From an uncultured Coprococcus sp. (lineage in GTDB: Bacteria > Bacillota > Clostridia > Lachnospirales > Lachnospiraceae), in contig CAKQIY010000004.1 in the NCBI GenBank assembly GCA_934247115.1, positions 49,015 through 113,014 on the forward strand: a DNA stretch of 64,000 nucleotides, given 5' to 3'. Every line of letters starts with the position of its first letter. Position 1 is the first letter of the stretch. Shown in pieces: positions 1 to 8,513 of the stretch. The notes beneath the pieces were generated by a model that was not told where the DNA came from, did no database searches, and worked only from the letters and a program-made list of their open reading frames with translations. A program made the position numbers and the translations under genes.

Positions 1-954
1 ATAGACAGAAGAATAGATGTCATGAAGAAGAGAGGAATAAAGTTCGTATTAAACACAGAGGTAGCAACCGGAAAGGCATCTGCTAAGGCTGTGTGTCCGA
101 AGGACGACCAGATGACTGGATACCTTAAGAACAAGAACCTCAAGTACGTGAAGGCTGAGGATCTGCTTAAGGAATATGACGCAGTTGTGCTTGCCTGTGG
201 TGCTGCCAATCCAAGAGACATCAAGGCACCTGGAAGGGATGCAAAGGGAATCTACTTCGCCGTTGATTTTCTCAAGACAACTACAATGAGTCTTGTAAAT
301 TCAGGCTTTGCAGACAAGCAGTTCGTGAACTGCAAGGGCAAGAATGTCCTCGTCATCGGTGGTGGTGATACGGGAAATGACTGTGTGGGAACAGCAGTCC
401 GTGAGGGCGCTGTCAACGTGACACAGCTTGAGATGATGCCAAAGGCACCTGATACAAGAACCCCAGACAATCCATGGCCGGAGTGGCCGAAGATCTGCAA
501 GACAGATTATGGTCAGCAGGAGGCTATAGCAGTATACGGACATGATCCTAGAATATATGAGACTACAGTCAAGGAATTCATCAAGGACAAGGATGGAAAT
601 GTCAAGGCAGCCAAGTGTGTTAAGCTCGACTGGAAGAAGAATCCTGAGACAGGAAGAATGACAATGACAGAGATAGAGGGAAGTGAGTACATCGTTGACT
701 GTGATGTGGTACTCATCGCAGCAGGTTTCCTCGGTTGTCAGACATATGTGGCAGAGAGCTTTGGCGTAGAACTCAACGAGAGAACAAATGTCAAGACTCC
801 ATGTCCAAACTCATATATAACAAATGTCCCAAAGGTGTTCGTAGCCGGAGATATGCACAGAGGCCAGTCACTTGTAGTATGGGCCATCCGCGAAGGCCGC
901 GAAGCCGCTATGGCAGTGGAAGAGCTGCTGCTAGGATACACAAACCTGCAGTAA
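1..954 (+). CDS. gltD: Glutamate synthase small subunit, C-terminal part
   Basis: The reading frame is open from the first base of the window, so the gene is cut at its 5' end; about 317 codons remain of the roughly 490 usual for the family. The protein is the FAD/NADPH-binding subunit that passes electrons to glutamate synthase for glutamate formation from glutamine and 2-oxoglutarate. Visible motifs are the second dinucleotide-binding fold (VIGGGDTGNDC, about residue 120) and the C-terminal FAD segment (VFVAGDMHRGQSLVVWAIREG). The ATG at 22 is internal and not the real start. A strong terminator follows 40 bp after the stop. A stand-alone NADPH-dependent oxidoreductase of the same fold is possible, but the close match to GltD motifs favours gltD. 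Confidence 0.9.
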   Translation: MDRRIDVMKKRGIKFVLNTEVATGKASAKAVCPKDDQMTGYLKNKNLKYVKAEDLLKEYDAVVLACGAANPRDIKAPGRDAKGIYFAVDFLKTTTMSLVNSGFADKQFVNCKGKNVLVIGGGDTGNDCVGTAVREGAVNVTQLEMMPKAPDTRTPDNPWPEWPKICKTDYGQQEAIAVYGHDPRIYETTVKEFIKDKDGNVKAAKCVKLDWKKNPETGRMTMTEIEGSEYIVDCDVVLIAAGFLGCQTYVAESFGVELNERTNVKTPCPNSYITNVPKVFVAGDMHRGQSLVVWAIREGREAAMAVEELLLGYTNLQ

Positions 955-992
955 AGGATAGACGTATTTGGTTCGTTCCCTGAGTGAATTAT

Positions 993-1041
993 AAAAAATA
1001 TCCCTAATACCATATTATTGAGGTATTAGGGATATTTTTTT
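993..1041 (+). terminator. Intrinsic terminator after gltD
   Basis: A 19-bp perfect stem (993-1011 with 1022-1040), centred on TCCCTAATACC, with a 10-base loop and a T run. A-rich on the 5' side, so it could also work on the other strand. Confidence 0.9.
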
Positions 1042-1449
1042 CTCTTTTCATTCGATAATTGGGTTGAAAGATACAATAATCAGAATATTATCCTGGAGTG
1101 TGGATTTTATATGAAATTAGGATAAATTTATAACTAAAACATTTGAAAGCCAGGTAATATGGAAAAACAATCTGTTATAGAATCCTTTTGTATGTGTGAA
1201 TTTGTCTCGCAGCCAGCCCTTTGAAAACAAAAAAGATGTATATATACCCCAAAATCGATAGTGCAGACGACTGAGGTTTGGCGTTTCTTGCTGAGGCGGA
1301 GAGCACAACGCCCTTATCGTGCTCGGAGCCGAATGCAGATAGAAGCAAGCTGAAACGAAGGAAGGCAAACGTGATTGCGGTTTATGCTATATATCAATCT
1401 TTCTGTGCAGGTGGGCGTCAGTGAAGAGATATCCAGCCGTACTCGACTC
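1042..1449. other. Intergenic region with a structured segment
   Basis: No convincing gene lies in these 408 bases between the convergent gltD and pfp. From 1281 to 1356 there is a nested inverted repeat: outer arms GCGTTTCTTGCT (1281-1292) and AGCAAGCTGAAACG (1344-1357, imperfect), and inside them GAGCAC (1301-1306) with GTGCTC (1319-1324). It has no T tract, so it is not a simple terminator. It may be a structured RNA or a small repeat element; I cannot assign a family. Confidence 0.35.
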
Positions 1450-2679
1450 TTAAAGCAGGTGGTTTACCGGCAGGTACATAGGAAGTCCATCTTTGTACTG
1501 AAGGGAAACCTCACCTATTATAAGAGGTCTGAGATAAGCTTCCATCTCAGGTGTGACATCATTCTTCTCAGGTGTGATCCACTCTAGTGGAATTGTCTTG
1601 GCCTGATTTGCGATGAGCGCTACATTTTCAGGCTCGATAATCCACTGGTAAGGGTCGTTTGACACTCTCTTTATGGTTGACATAACTGCGGTCATACCTT
1701 CGGCTGCATACTTTACGGCGGCCTGTCCAAGTGCAAATGATTCATTGATATCTGTTCTTGAAGAAATGTGTGCAGCGCATCTCTGGAGCACATTCAGCTC
1801 TATGGAACGAACCTTTATGTCCATTCTGGACTTAACAAGACTCTCGAGGGCTTTTCCGGTTCCACTGAGCTGTGCGTGACCGAACTTGTCTGCCACGGCT
1901 GAGGTTGCACTGATGTAGTTGCCGTCCTTGTCATGAATTCCCTCAGATACTGCAATGATGACACATCTTGATGTCTTTAATACATTCTTGATATCTTCTA
2001 TGAACTGGTCCTCGTCGAAATCAACCTCCGGAAGGTATATGAGATGAGGAGCAAGACTGTAATCATTTCTTGCAAGGCATGAGGCTGCGGTGAGCCAGCC
2101 GGCATCACGTCCCATTATCTCTACGATGACAACGCTTGGTATATGGTAGATGTAGGTATCGTGTGCGATCTCCAGCATGGTCGATGCAACGTACTTGGCT
2201 GCAGAACCAAATCCAGGAGTGTGGTCCGTGAGGCACAGATCATTGTCTATAGTCTTAGGAATTCCCACGATCTTTACATCTGAGCCGATTTTCTTTGCGT
2301 ATTTGCTGAGCTTGTCAACTGTATCCATGGAATCATTGCCACCGATATAGAAGAAAGCAGCAACCTGGTATTCTTCAAATCTGTCGAATATTATCTCATA
2401 TGGTTTGGAATCAACCTCAAAGTCAGGAAGCTTGTATCTGCATGATCCCAGATACATAGCAGGAGAAAGCTCCAATGTATTCACAAGCGGAAACTTTGAG
2501 AGTGCCATGAGAGAGAGGTCTATGAAATTATTTTCAAGAACGCCCTGTATACCATGGATCGCACCATATACTCTTGTGAATTTGCTGCTCTTTTTAACTC
2601 CGTCTATAACACCTGCCAGCGATGCATTTATCGCCACGGTAGGACCTCCGGACTGAGCTACTATACAATTGTCTTTCAT
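1450..2679 (-). CDS. pfp: 6-phosphofructokinase, probably pyrophosphate-dependent
   Basis: The 409-residue protein belongs to the PfkA/Pfp family, phosphorylating fructose 6-phosphate in glycolysis. The N-terminus AQSGGPTVAINASLAG is the phosphate-donor loop. Two positions point to PPi rather than ATP: the GGNDS motif carries Asp where ATP enzymes have Gly, and the catalytic loop reads PKTIDND with Lys where ATP enzymes have PGTIDND. Both substitutions are established markers of PPi use. The substrate motif MGRDAGW is intact. The start ATG has AAAGGAG upstream. It lies 23 bp behind a membrane-protein gene on the same strand, so the two are probably co-transcribed. PPi use itself is inferred from these residues. 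Confidence 0.9.
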   Translation of the reverse strand: MKDNCIVAQSGGPTVAINASLAGVIDGVKKSSKFTRVYGAIHGIQGVLENNFIDLSLMALSKFPLVNTLELSPAMYLGSCRYKLPDFEVDSKPYEIIFDRFEEYQVAAFFYIGGNDSMDTVDKLSKYAKKIGSDVKIVGIPKTIDNDLCLTDHTPGFGSAAKYVASTMLEIAHDTYIYHIPSVVIVEIMGRDAGWLTAASCLARNDYSLAPHLIYLPEVDFDEDQFIEDIKNVLKTSRCVIIAVSEGIHDKDGNYISATSAVADKFGHAQLSGTGKALESLVKSRMDIKVRSIELNVLQRCAAHISSRTDINESFALGQAAVKYAAEGMTAVMSTIKRVSNDPYQWIIEPENVALIANQAKTIPLEWITPEKNDVTPEMEAYLRPLIIGEVSLQYKDGLPMYLPVNHLL

Positions 2680-2702
2680 ATCAATTTACTCCTTTGAAAT
2701 TA

Positions 2703-3302
2703 TTACTCCGGGCTGCGGAGAAGAATACCGATCTTCTTGCGGCCGTAAACCATAAGCGCATCCTTTATGATGTCCTGGTTTGCCGGTGTGGTATGGATCT
2801 CAACTCTGTCGAGAAGTTCCTCCACATATGATACCCAGAGATCATATATTATCTTTTGATTTTTTTCGCTGACTGGTGGAAGTGCAGCTTTTGCCTTCTC
2901 AAAGTCAGGATCATCATCTGTCATGTAAATAAACGAATCAGGCTTTAAAGCATCTTCGCCGTATGCAGCCACGAATATATCCTCGGTTCTGACAAAACCA
3001 CAGTCGTACATCTCAACGATGAGATCGTGGATGCATTCATCTATGTTGTCAAAGTAGTGGTAGTATCTCAGGCGGTATGTCTGATCCTCTTCGTCCATAT
3101 CGTCCTTGTTGAGCCAGTATCCTTTGCTCTCAATCTGTTCTTCCTGGATGATTTCCTCGGACCATCTGTCCATGTCGTGGTCGGTGGACTCCCGGCGTAT
3201 AGCGAGCCATCTCCTTATATATAAAATAGTCAGGAGAACCAGAGCCAGAAAAAATATTATCAGCAGTATTAGATATCCCATCTGTAGGGTGTTTTTATCC
3301 AT
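2703..3302 (-). CDS. Single-pass membrane protein of unknown function
   Basis: The 199-residue protein starts with one hydrophobic helix (about residues 8-30, MGYLILLIIFFLALVLL) followed by a soluble acidic domain with DDDMDEEDQ-like stretches. I recognise no family. I chose the ATG at 3302 because AGGTG lies seven bases upstream; a longer form to 3353 has no better ribosome site. It sits upstream of pfp with 23 bp between them, which suggests one transcript. The cytosolic part carries several Asp/Glu clusters and an FVRTEDIFVAAYGEDA segment, but no catalytic motif I can name. Confidence 0.6.
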   Translation of the reverse strand: MDKNTLQMGYLILLIIFFLALVLLTILYIRRWLAIRRESTDHDMDRWSEEIIQEEQIESKGYWLNKDDMDEEDQTYRLRYYHYFDNIDECIHDLIVEMYDCGFVRTEDIFVAAYGEDALKPDSFIYMTDDDPDFEKAKAALPPVSEKNQKIIYDLWVSYVEELLDRVEIHTTPANQDIIKDALMVYGRKKIGILLRSPE

Positions 3303-3365
3303 CTGTATACACCTGCCTTTCATATATGAAATCATAAAAATACAAAAATCCATAAGTAATTTAAT

Positions 3366-3393
3366 ATTATCATAGATGGTAAAGAAATTTCAA
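3366..3393 (-). promoter_or_regulatory. Promoter for the membrane protein-pfp transcript
   Basis: On the minus strand TTGAAA (3388-3393) and GATAAT (3366-3371) are separated by 16 bp, some 65 bp upstream of the start codon at 3302. Confidence 0.55.
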
Positions 3394-3480
3394 GGGATAT
3401 GGCAATGTAAGATGACTGCAAATTTATAGAATTGAGCTGGTGTGTGATTATTCATTAATTATAAGGTTATGAAATAAGTG

Positions 3481-3520
3481 ATACCCGGATCTGGAGAATA
3501 CTTCAGTTCCGGGTATTTTT
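3481..3520 (+). terminator. Terminator-like hairpin upstream of the AAA+ operon
   Basis: ATACCCGGA (3481-3489) pairs perfectly with TCCGGGTAT (3508-3516), with inner CTG/CAG pairing and a T5 tract. It lies about 100 bp before the first gene of the four-gene operon. No gene precedes it on this strand, so it either ends a short upstream transcript, acts as an attenuator, or is a leftover. The rest of 3394-3619 holds nothing else I can identify. Confidence 0.6.
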
Positions 3521-3619
3521 GTGCGTAATTTACAATTTTGAAAAGGTTTTATTATTACTTTGTTGATATTATACGGATATGTCAGATGGATATAAAAGAC
3601 GGAGAGGCAGGTGTATTCA

Positions 3620-5413
3620 ATGGGAATAAGAGAGATGGGCGTGTATATGGCACAGAATGTACCGGTGATCATGGAAAAAGCGGAGATTATAGGAGAATCC
3701 CCTTTGGGTAATATTATGGGTGATGCGATATATGTCACGAATTGCAGTGAGGTGTGCTGGCGGAGTTCTGATCTTTCGTCAGGGAGCTATGTGGAGACTC
3801 TGAGAAAATATGCAGAATCGAAAAAAGAAATTCCAAGACTGGTTTTTCTGGCCTGCGATGATATCAGGCTTGCAAAAAAATGTGCGGCCATACTTGCACT
3901 GTTCAGAATGGAATATGGTTCTGAAGCGGGCGGGCATATTATGGATGATGCCGATGATTATGATTTTTATGACGATTATGATGATGAGATGTCAGATGAT
4001 GGAGCATGTAAACCTGATTGTTACGGAGTGAATATGTCGGCGGGGATTTTCCCGGAAAATGGTCCGTATCACAGTTATATCCCTTTAACACTCACGGGTG
4101 ATTCCGCTCCCAATGTTGTTTTCTATAACGTGGAGGGGGATAAGGATCTTGGCATCAAGCTGCAGGCTATAGATATGAGTAATGCCCGGTTTATCATGAT
4201 CTGTATAGGCAGAGAACACTGCGCTGATTCCTGGGTTCTGGATATGAGGAGACGATATCATGCGGATGTCATAAGTATATCAGAGCCAGAAAATATATAT
4301 TATGAGCGGCTTGCAGAGGCACTTTTGTCAGAGTCCGGGGCAATGCTTGGGGATGGTATTACTATCATGCAGGTGGTACAGCGGTGCCGGCTTCGATTCG
4401 GAAAAGAATGGAATGAGGAGAATCTGTATTGGGTGATAGATCAGGCCTTGAAGCGGGCTGAAAATAGAAAAAAGAAAGACGGGACAGAACAGACAGTTAT
4501 GGGCATGCACGATTTTGTAGAGCTGGGTATGGATGGACAGAATGCATACGGGAGACTGCTATCCATGACCGGGCTGGATAGTGTAAAGCATACAGTTCTG
4601 GAGTGGCGGGCAGTGTGTATGGAAGCTGTGGAGAACAGGGCTTTGCAGGAAATGCATAAAAATATGCTGTTCGTTGGAAAAGCAGGAACAGGAAAGACGA
4701 CAACTGCCAGACTGATTGCAGAGATAATGGCTGAATGTGGGATCAGTAATGGCGTATTCTGTGAATGCAGCAGATCAGATCTTATAGGCAAATACCTGGG
4801 ACATACAGCACCCAGGGTGGCGGCAAAGTTTGAAGCTGCACGAAATGGCGTGCTGTTTGTGGATGAGGCCGGATTCTTTGTGAAGAACAGGGAGGATAAT
4901 TTCCTTGATGAGGCGGTGAAGGAATTTGTGAGGTATATGGAACTCTATCCTGATGTGATGGTCATATTTGCCCTGTATGACAGTGAGGTGGAGAATTTTC
5001 TTGCTCTGGATGAAGGAATCAGGTCAAGGATATCAGAGATCGTGACATTTGCGGATTATTCTGTTGATGAACTGTGGCAGATAGAGGAGAGAATGCTTGA
5101 GGAACGGGGCTATGAGCTGGATGCCAGGTGTAAAAAGGAGTTCTGTGGATATATGGCAGGCAGGTTGAAGAAGAAAGACTTTGGAAATGCGAGAGAGGCG
5201 CGAAAACTGGCAGAAGCGTGTATCAGAGCGGTCAGTGTAAGACATATGAATGAAAGAGCAGGTAATAATGAGACTGACAGACGTATAACGAGGAAGGATA
5301 TGGCAGAGACGGTAAGGCGGCTGAAGCAAAGCAGTACAGCTGCTGCAGAGCAGGATGTGAACAGACAGATAGGCTTTGTCGTTCACTCACAGAATAATGT
5401 AGTGGGGCGTTGA
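3620..5413 (+). CDS. AAA+ ATPase, SpoVK/CbxX-CfxQ-like, with a novel N-terminal half
   Basis: The C-terminal half (from about residue 330 of 597) is a AAA+ module of the CbxX/CfxQ/SpoVK type: Walker A GKAGTGKT near 353, a Walker B segment VLFVDEAGFF near 411, and the arginine-finger region GIRSRI near 465. The N-terminal 300 residues hold no family I recognise; they include an acidic run (DDADDYDFYDDYDDE) and Rossmann-like beta-alpha stretches (PRLVFLACDD, ARFIMICIGRE), perhaps a decayed second ATPase-like domain. I prefer ATG 3620 because AGGTG lies seven bases upstream; GTG 3611 is also open. This is the first of four co-directional genes and probably acts with them as a remodelling machine. 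Partners and substrate are unknown. Confidence 0.8.
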   Translation: MGIREMGVYMAQNVPVIMEKAEIIGESPLGNIMGDAIYVTNCSEVCWRSSDLSSGSYVETLRKYAESKKEIPRLVFLACDDIRLAKKCAAILALFRMEYGSEAGGHIMDDADDYDFYDDYDDEMSDDGACKPDCYGVNMSAGIFPENGPYHSYIPLTLTGDSAPNVVFYNVEGDKDLGIKLQAIDMSNARFIMICIGREHCADSWVLDMRRRYHADVISISEPENIYYERLAEALLSESGAMLGDGITIMQVVQRCRLRFGKEWNEENLYWVIDQALKRAENRKKKDGTEQTVMGMHDFVELGMDGQNAYGRLLSMTGLDSVKHTVLEWRAVCMEAVENRALQEMHKNMLFVGKAGTGKTTTARLIAEIMAECGISNGVFCECSRSDLIGKYLGHTAPRVAAKFEAARNGVLFVDEAGFFVKNREDNFLDEAVKEFVRYMELYPDVMVIFALYDSEVENFLALDEGIRSRISEIVTFADYSVDELWQIEERMLEERGYELDARCKKEFCGYMAGRLKKKDFGNAREARKLAEACIRAVSVRHMNERAGNNETDRRITRKDMAETVRRLKQSSTAAAEQDVNRQIGFVVHSQNNVVGR

Positions 5414-5467
5414 TAAATATTCAGACATTTGATGAAACAGACATCCAATGAAAAGGAGGAATGAAAT

Positions 5468-7012
5468 ATGGGTATATGTTCATTAGTGATGAGCAGACAG
5501 ACAAGAACCGATGAATATGCGGAGGACACCACAATATATGTATATAAAATTCTTAAAAAGCTGAGGGAGAAAGTGACAGATATAAAAGAACCCTGCATAG
5601 AGGGAAAATTCCCACTTGAAAGGAGCTCTGCTGATATGACTCATGTTATGACTGGAGACATGACGCAGCCGGAGGAATACATACAGTATCAGATACCTGC
5701 GGTTATGGCCGCATTTATAAAGGGAGATACAGACTGGCTGAAGGCGTATGGATCACGTGCAGATCTGCTGGAAGGTGCTGACAAGGGGACTGTATATGTG
5801 GATGATAGCATATATGATCACTCACGTATCATATATGCCCTGTGGGCAAGACTTTTGTGGCTGGAGCCTGACAGTGATGTGAGAACAGATTTTTTTAAGC
5901 TGATAGCCAGCCAGTACAGTGCAGCAGGGCAGAGGAAAAGGACAGCTATGCTCAGCTTCTTTGCAGATACATTGGTGAGTATACCATATATTGATCAAAA
6001 GGAGGCTGCAGCTGATATGTTCAGAGTTGTCCTTCCGGAGCTTTATAACGGATGGGTGGTACATGGCGAATTCATACAGGGACTGCCTTTCAATATGGTA
6101 TTTGCAAAGGAGGCTCTGGCATACAGCAAAGCAGGAAGTAATGCAGGGGTTGAGAACGTGAAGAAGAGTGTTGAGGCCATGATAGGACGATGTGCGATCG
6201 GTTATGATAAGAGTCTTCCATATTGCATACGCACATCCCTGAGACGAAATTTTATGCTCACGGATGAAGCATCAGGCAGTGAGGAGATCATGCCGGATGA
6301 TGATTATGTCAGACAGATAAGGGCGCTGCATACAGAAAATGCATTGGGAAAATATGATAGAGCGCTGATCAGTCTGTTTGAATCTGAATTATGGCAGCTT
6401 GATGATCAGATCAGACCAGAGCATTATGTGTCAGTATTAAATAAGCTGTGGTCTGATATAGAAGGGGGAGCACTTGGCAGTGATGGGGACACGGAGAAAA
6501 AGAATGACATATATATCGCGATAATCAAGAAGGAGCTGAAGAAACTGGACAAAGATGGCATAGATGTCAGAGAGATGTATATGAAAAATTATATTGGGGC
6601 AGATATGAAGAGGTTTATGTTCTACAGAAATGAACTCACAGACAAAAGTGATCCGGTTATTGGGATAAATTCTTTAAAAAGAATAGGAATACCGGAGGAT
6701 GTGGAGAAGAAAAATAATGCGGATGTATTTGACATGAATGCGACAGATGAAAAAGTGATAAGACGGAACAGGGTGATCCTGGACATCTGGAGAAAATGTG
6801 ATATCAGGATACAACAGGATAACAGGCTTTATGAATATCAGAAAGAGCTTGTGACAAGATGTTCGGAGGAGACCCTTCTGGCTGCAGCGGAGTGCGGAAT
6901 ATTTCCAAAGAGGATAAGACATCTTCTTGTAGAATGGGCCGTTGAGAGGAATTGCTGGGATGTTGTTCCGGTGCTTATATGGATTGAGAGAGGATGCATA
7001 GATGAGAACTGA
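5468..7012 (+). CDS. Unknown 514-residue protein of the MoxR/VWA cluster
   Basis: I do not recognise this protein. It has no signal peptide or membrane segment and appears mostly alpha-helical, with many short amphipathic helices and a C-terminal run (EETLLAAAECGIFPKRIRHL) reminiscent of a helical-repeat end. No conserved catalytic motif is visible. The ribosome site AAGGAGG sits well placed before ATG 5468. The next gene starts inside its last codons (11-bp overlap), so translation is coupled to the VWA protein. By position it may be an adaptor or scaffold between the ATPases and the VWA protein; that is inference only. Confidence 0.7.
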   Translation: MGICSLVMSRQTRTDEYAEDTTIYVYKILKKLREKVTDIKEPCIEGKFPLERSSADMTHVMTGDMTQPEEYIQYQIPAVMAAFIKGDTDWLKAYGSRADLLEGADKGTVYVDDSIYDHSRIIYALWARLLWLEPDSDVRTDFFKLIASQYSAAGQRKRTAMLSFFADTLVSIPYIDQKEAAADMFRVVLPELYNGWVVHGEFIQGLPFNMVFAKEALAYSKAGSNAGVENVKKSVEAMIGRCAIGYDKSLPYCIRTSLRRNFMLTDEASGSEEIMPDDDYVRQIRALHTENALGKYDRALISLFESELWQLDDQIRPEHYVSVLNKLWSDIEGGALGSDGDTEKKNDIYIAIIKKELKKLDKDGIDVREMYMKNYIGADMKRFMFYRNELTDKSDPVIGINSLKRIGIPEDVEKKNNADVFDMNATDEKVIRRNRVILDIWRKCDIRIQQDNRLYEYQKELVTRCSEETLLAAAECGIFPKRIRHLLVEWAVERNCWDVVPVLIWIERGCIDEN

Positions 7013-8453
7013 GTTGATTGTTCAGGACCTGAAGGGGATCACTGAGATAAAAAAAGACAGGAAAAACAGGAGCATTGTTGCTGCAGAACGTTTATTGGTC
7101 CAGATGAAACAGAAGATTGTAAGAAAATATCCAATCGTAAGTTATGTACTGCATTACATGGAGTTTATACCAGTGGAGGAGGATATATATCTGGAGACGG
7201 ATGGCCAGAATATATTTTATTCGCCACGCAAGGTACTGGAAGTGGCAAAACGCCGGCATATGGAGGAGCTTGAGTATCGATGTATGCATATCCTGGCTCA
7301 TGGTATGCTTGGTCACTTTGAACTCGCTGTGCGATATGAAAAAAGCAGTGTGATGCATACACTTATGGACCTTGAGGTATACAAATTTCTGAACAGGCTG
7401 GGAACAACCTGTGATCAGAAGGTTACATTTCTTGGAATGGCATATATGATTAGACTGCTTGGGGATAACAGAGGTCTCATGCCTATATACAGAGAAACAG
7501 TGCAGTCGCCAACAAAAAAGAAGGATATTCTGAGATGCAGAACGAAACTGATCATTGATGATCACAAAGTCTGGTATAGAAACAGGAAATTCAGATACAT
7601 GATAGATATTCCTGACCAGGGCAGCTGCCATCCGGTATCTGGAGATGATGAAAAAAAGAACCGCATGGATGCTGGCAGAATGTGGGCATATATAAGGCGG
7701 AGAATGTTTGGCAGATCACAGATGGATATGCAGGAGCTATATGAAGTTTTAAGAGACAGCAGATCAGGGCGTAGTGTGAATTATGGCTGCAGCACAGGTG
7801 ATGAGGAACATGTGGTTAAGGCTGTGGACAGAACAACGTTGAATTATTCGGGAATTTTAAAAAAGTTCCTGAAAAACAGAGAAAAGAGCATTGAGGATGT
7901 GGAGAGCATAGATAAGAGCATGTATGCATGGGGGCTTGACACATATGGTGATGTAGCATTTGTAGAGCCATGTCCGGAGTCTGATATAAAGAAGCTTGAT
8001 ACAGTGGTGCTGGCGATAGACACAAGTGGAAGTTGTTCCGGCGAAGTTATGGAGAGATTCGTAGCGGAGACAAAGAAGCTATTTAAACAATTGAAAGGGG
8101 CCTGGTTTGGGAAATTTGTAGTCCTGCAGTGTGATGCAGATATCAAGAAGGCAGATGTATATAAGAATATTTCAGAACTTCCGGGAGTACAGGAACTTGA
8201 GGATGGGATGACGATGTATGGCTTTGGAGGAACAAGCTTTATGCCGGTATTTGATTATGTTGATGAACTGGTGGCATCCGGTGAGAACATAGACTGCCTT
8301 ATATATCTTACTGATGGATATGGTGATTATCCTGATAGGAAGAATAGAACTTATGAGACATTTTTTGTTTTGGACAGAGTGGATGACGATATGGAATATG
8401 ATGAAGATGATTTCATTCCGGAGTGGATAAATAAGGTGTATCTTACGGCCTGA
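7002..8453 (+). CDS. VWA-like protein with N-terminal degenerate metallopeptidase motif (DUF2201-like)
   Basis: The 483-residue protein resembles DUF2201-type proteins: an N-terminal putative metallopeptidase domain and a C-terminal von Willebrand A-like domain. The peptidase region carries HILAHGMLGH at residues 96-105; the classical HExxH glutamate is replaced by Ile, so catalysis is uncertain. The VWA part keeps a MIDAS set: DTSGS from D340, the Thr-bearing GGTSFMP near 409-415, and TDG near 437-439, so metal binding is likely. Such proteins are usually encoded next to MoxR ATPases, which act on or through them; here MoxR is the next gene, 60 bp downstream. The start overlaps the end of the preceding gene by 11 bp. 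Confidence 0.8.
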   Translation: MRTELIVQDLKGITEIKKDRKNRSIVAAERLLVQMKQKIVRKYPIVSYVLHYMEFIPVEEDIYLETDGQNIFYSPRKVLEVAKRRHMEELEYRCMHILAHGMLGHFELAVRYEKSSVMHTLMDLEVYKFLNRLGTTCDQKVTFLGMAYMIRLLGDNRGLMPIYRETVQSPTKKKDILRCRTKLIIDDHKVWYRNRKFRYMIDIPDQGSCHPVSGDDEKKNRMDAGRMWAYIRRRMFGRSQMDMQELYEVLRDSRSGRSVNYGCSTGDEEHVVKAVDRTTLNYSGILKKFLKNREKSIEDVESIDKSMYAWGLDTYGDVAFVEPCPESDIKKLDTVVLAIDTSGSCSGEVMERFVAETKKLFKQLKGAWFGKFVVLQCDADIKKADVYKNISELPGVQELEDGMTMYGFGGTSFMPVFDYVDELVASGENIDCLIYLTDGYGDYPDRKNRTYETFFVLDRVDDDMEYDEDDFIPEWINKVYLTA

Positions 8454-8513
8454 GACCATATCTTATGGCTGCTGTAAAACAGATTGCATTTCAAGTGAAA
8501 GGGGAATTGAATT

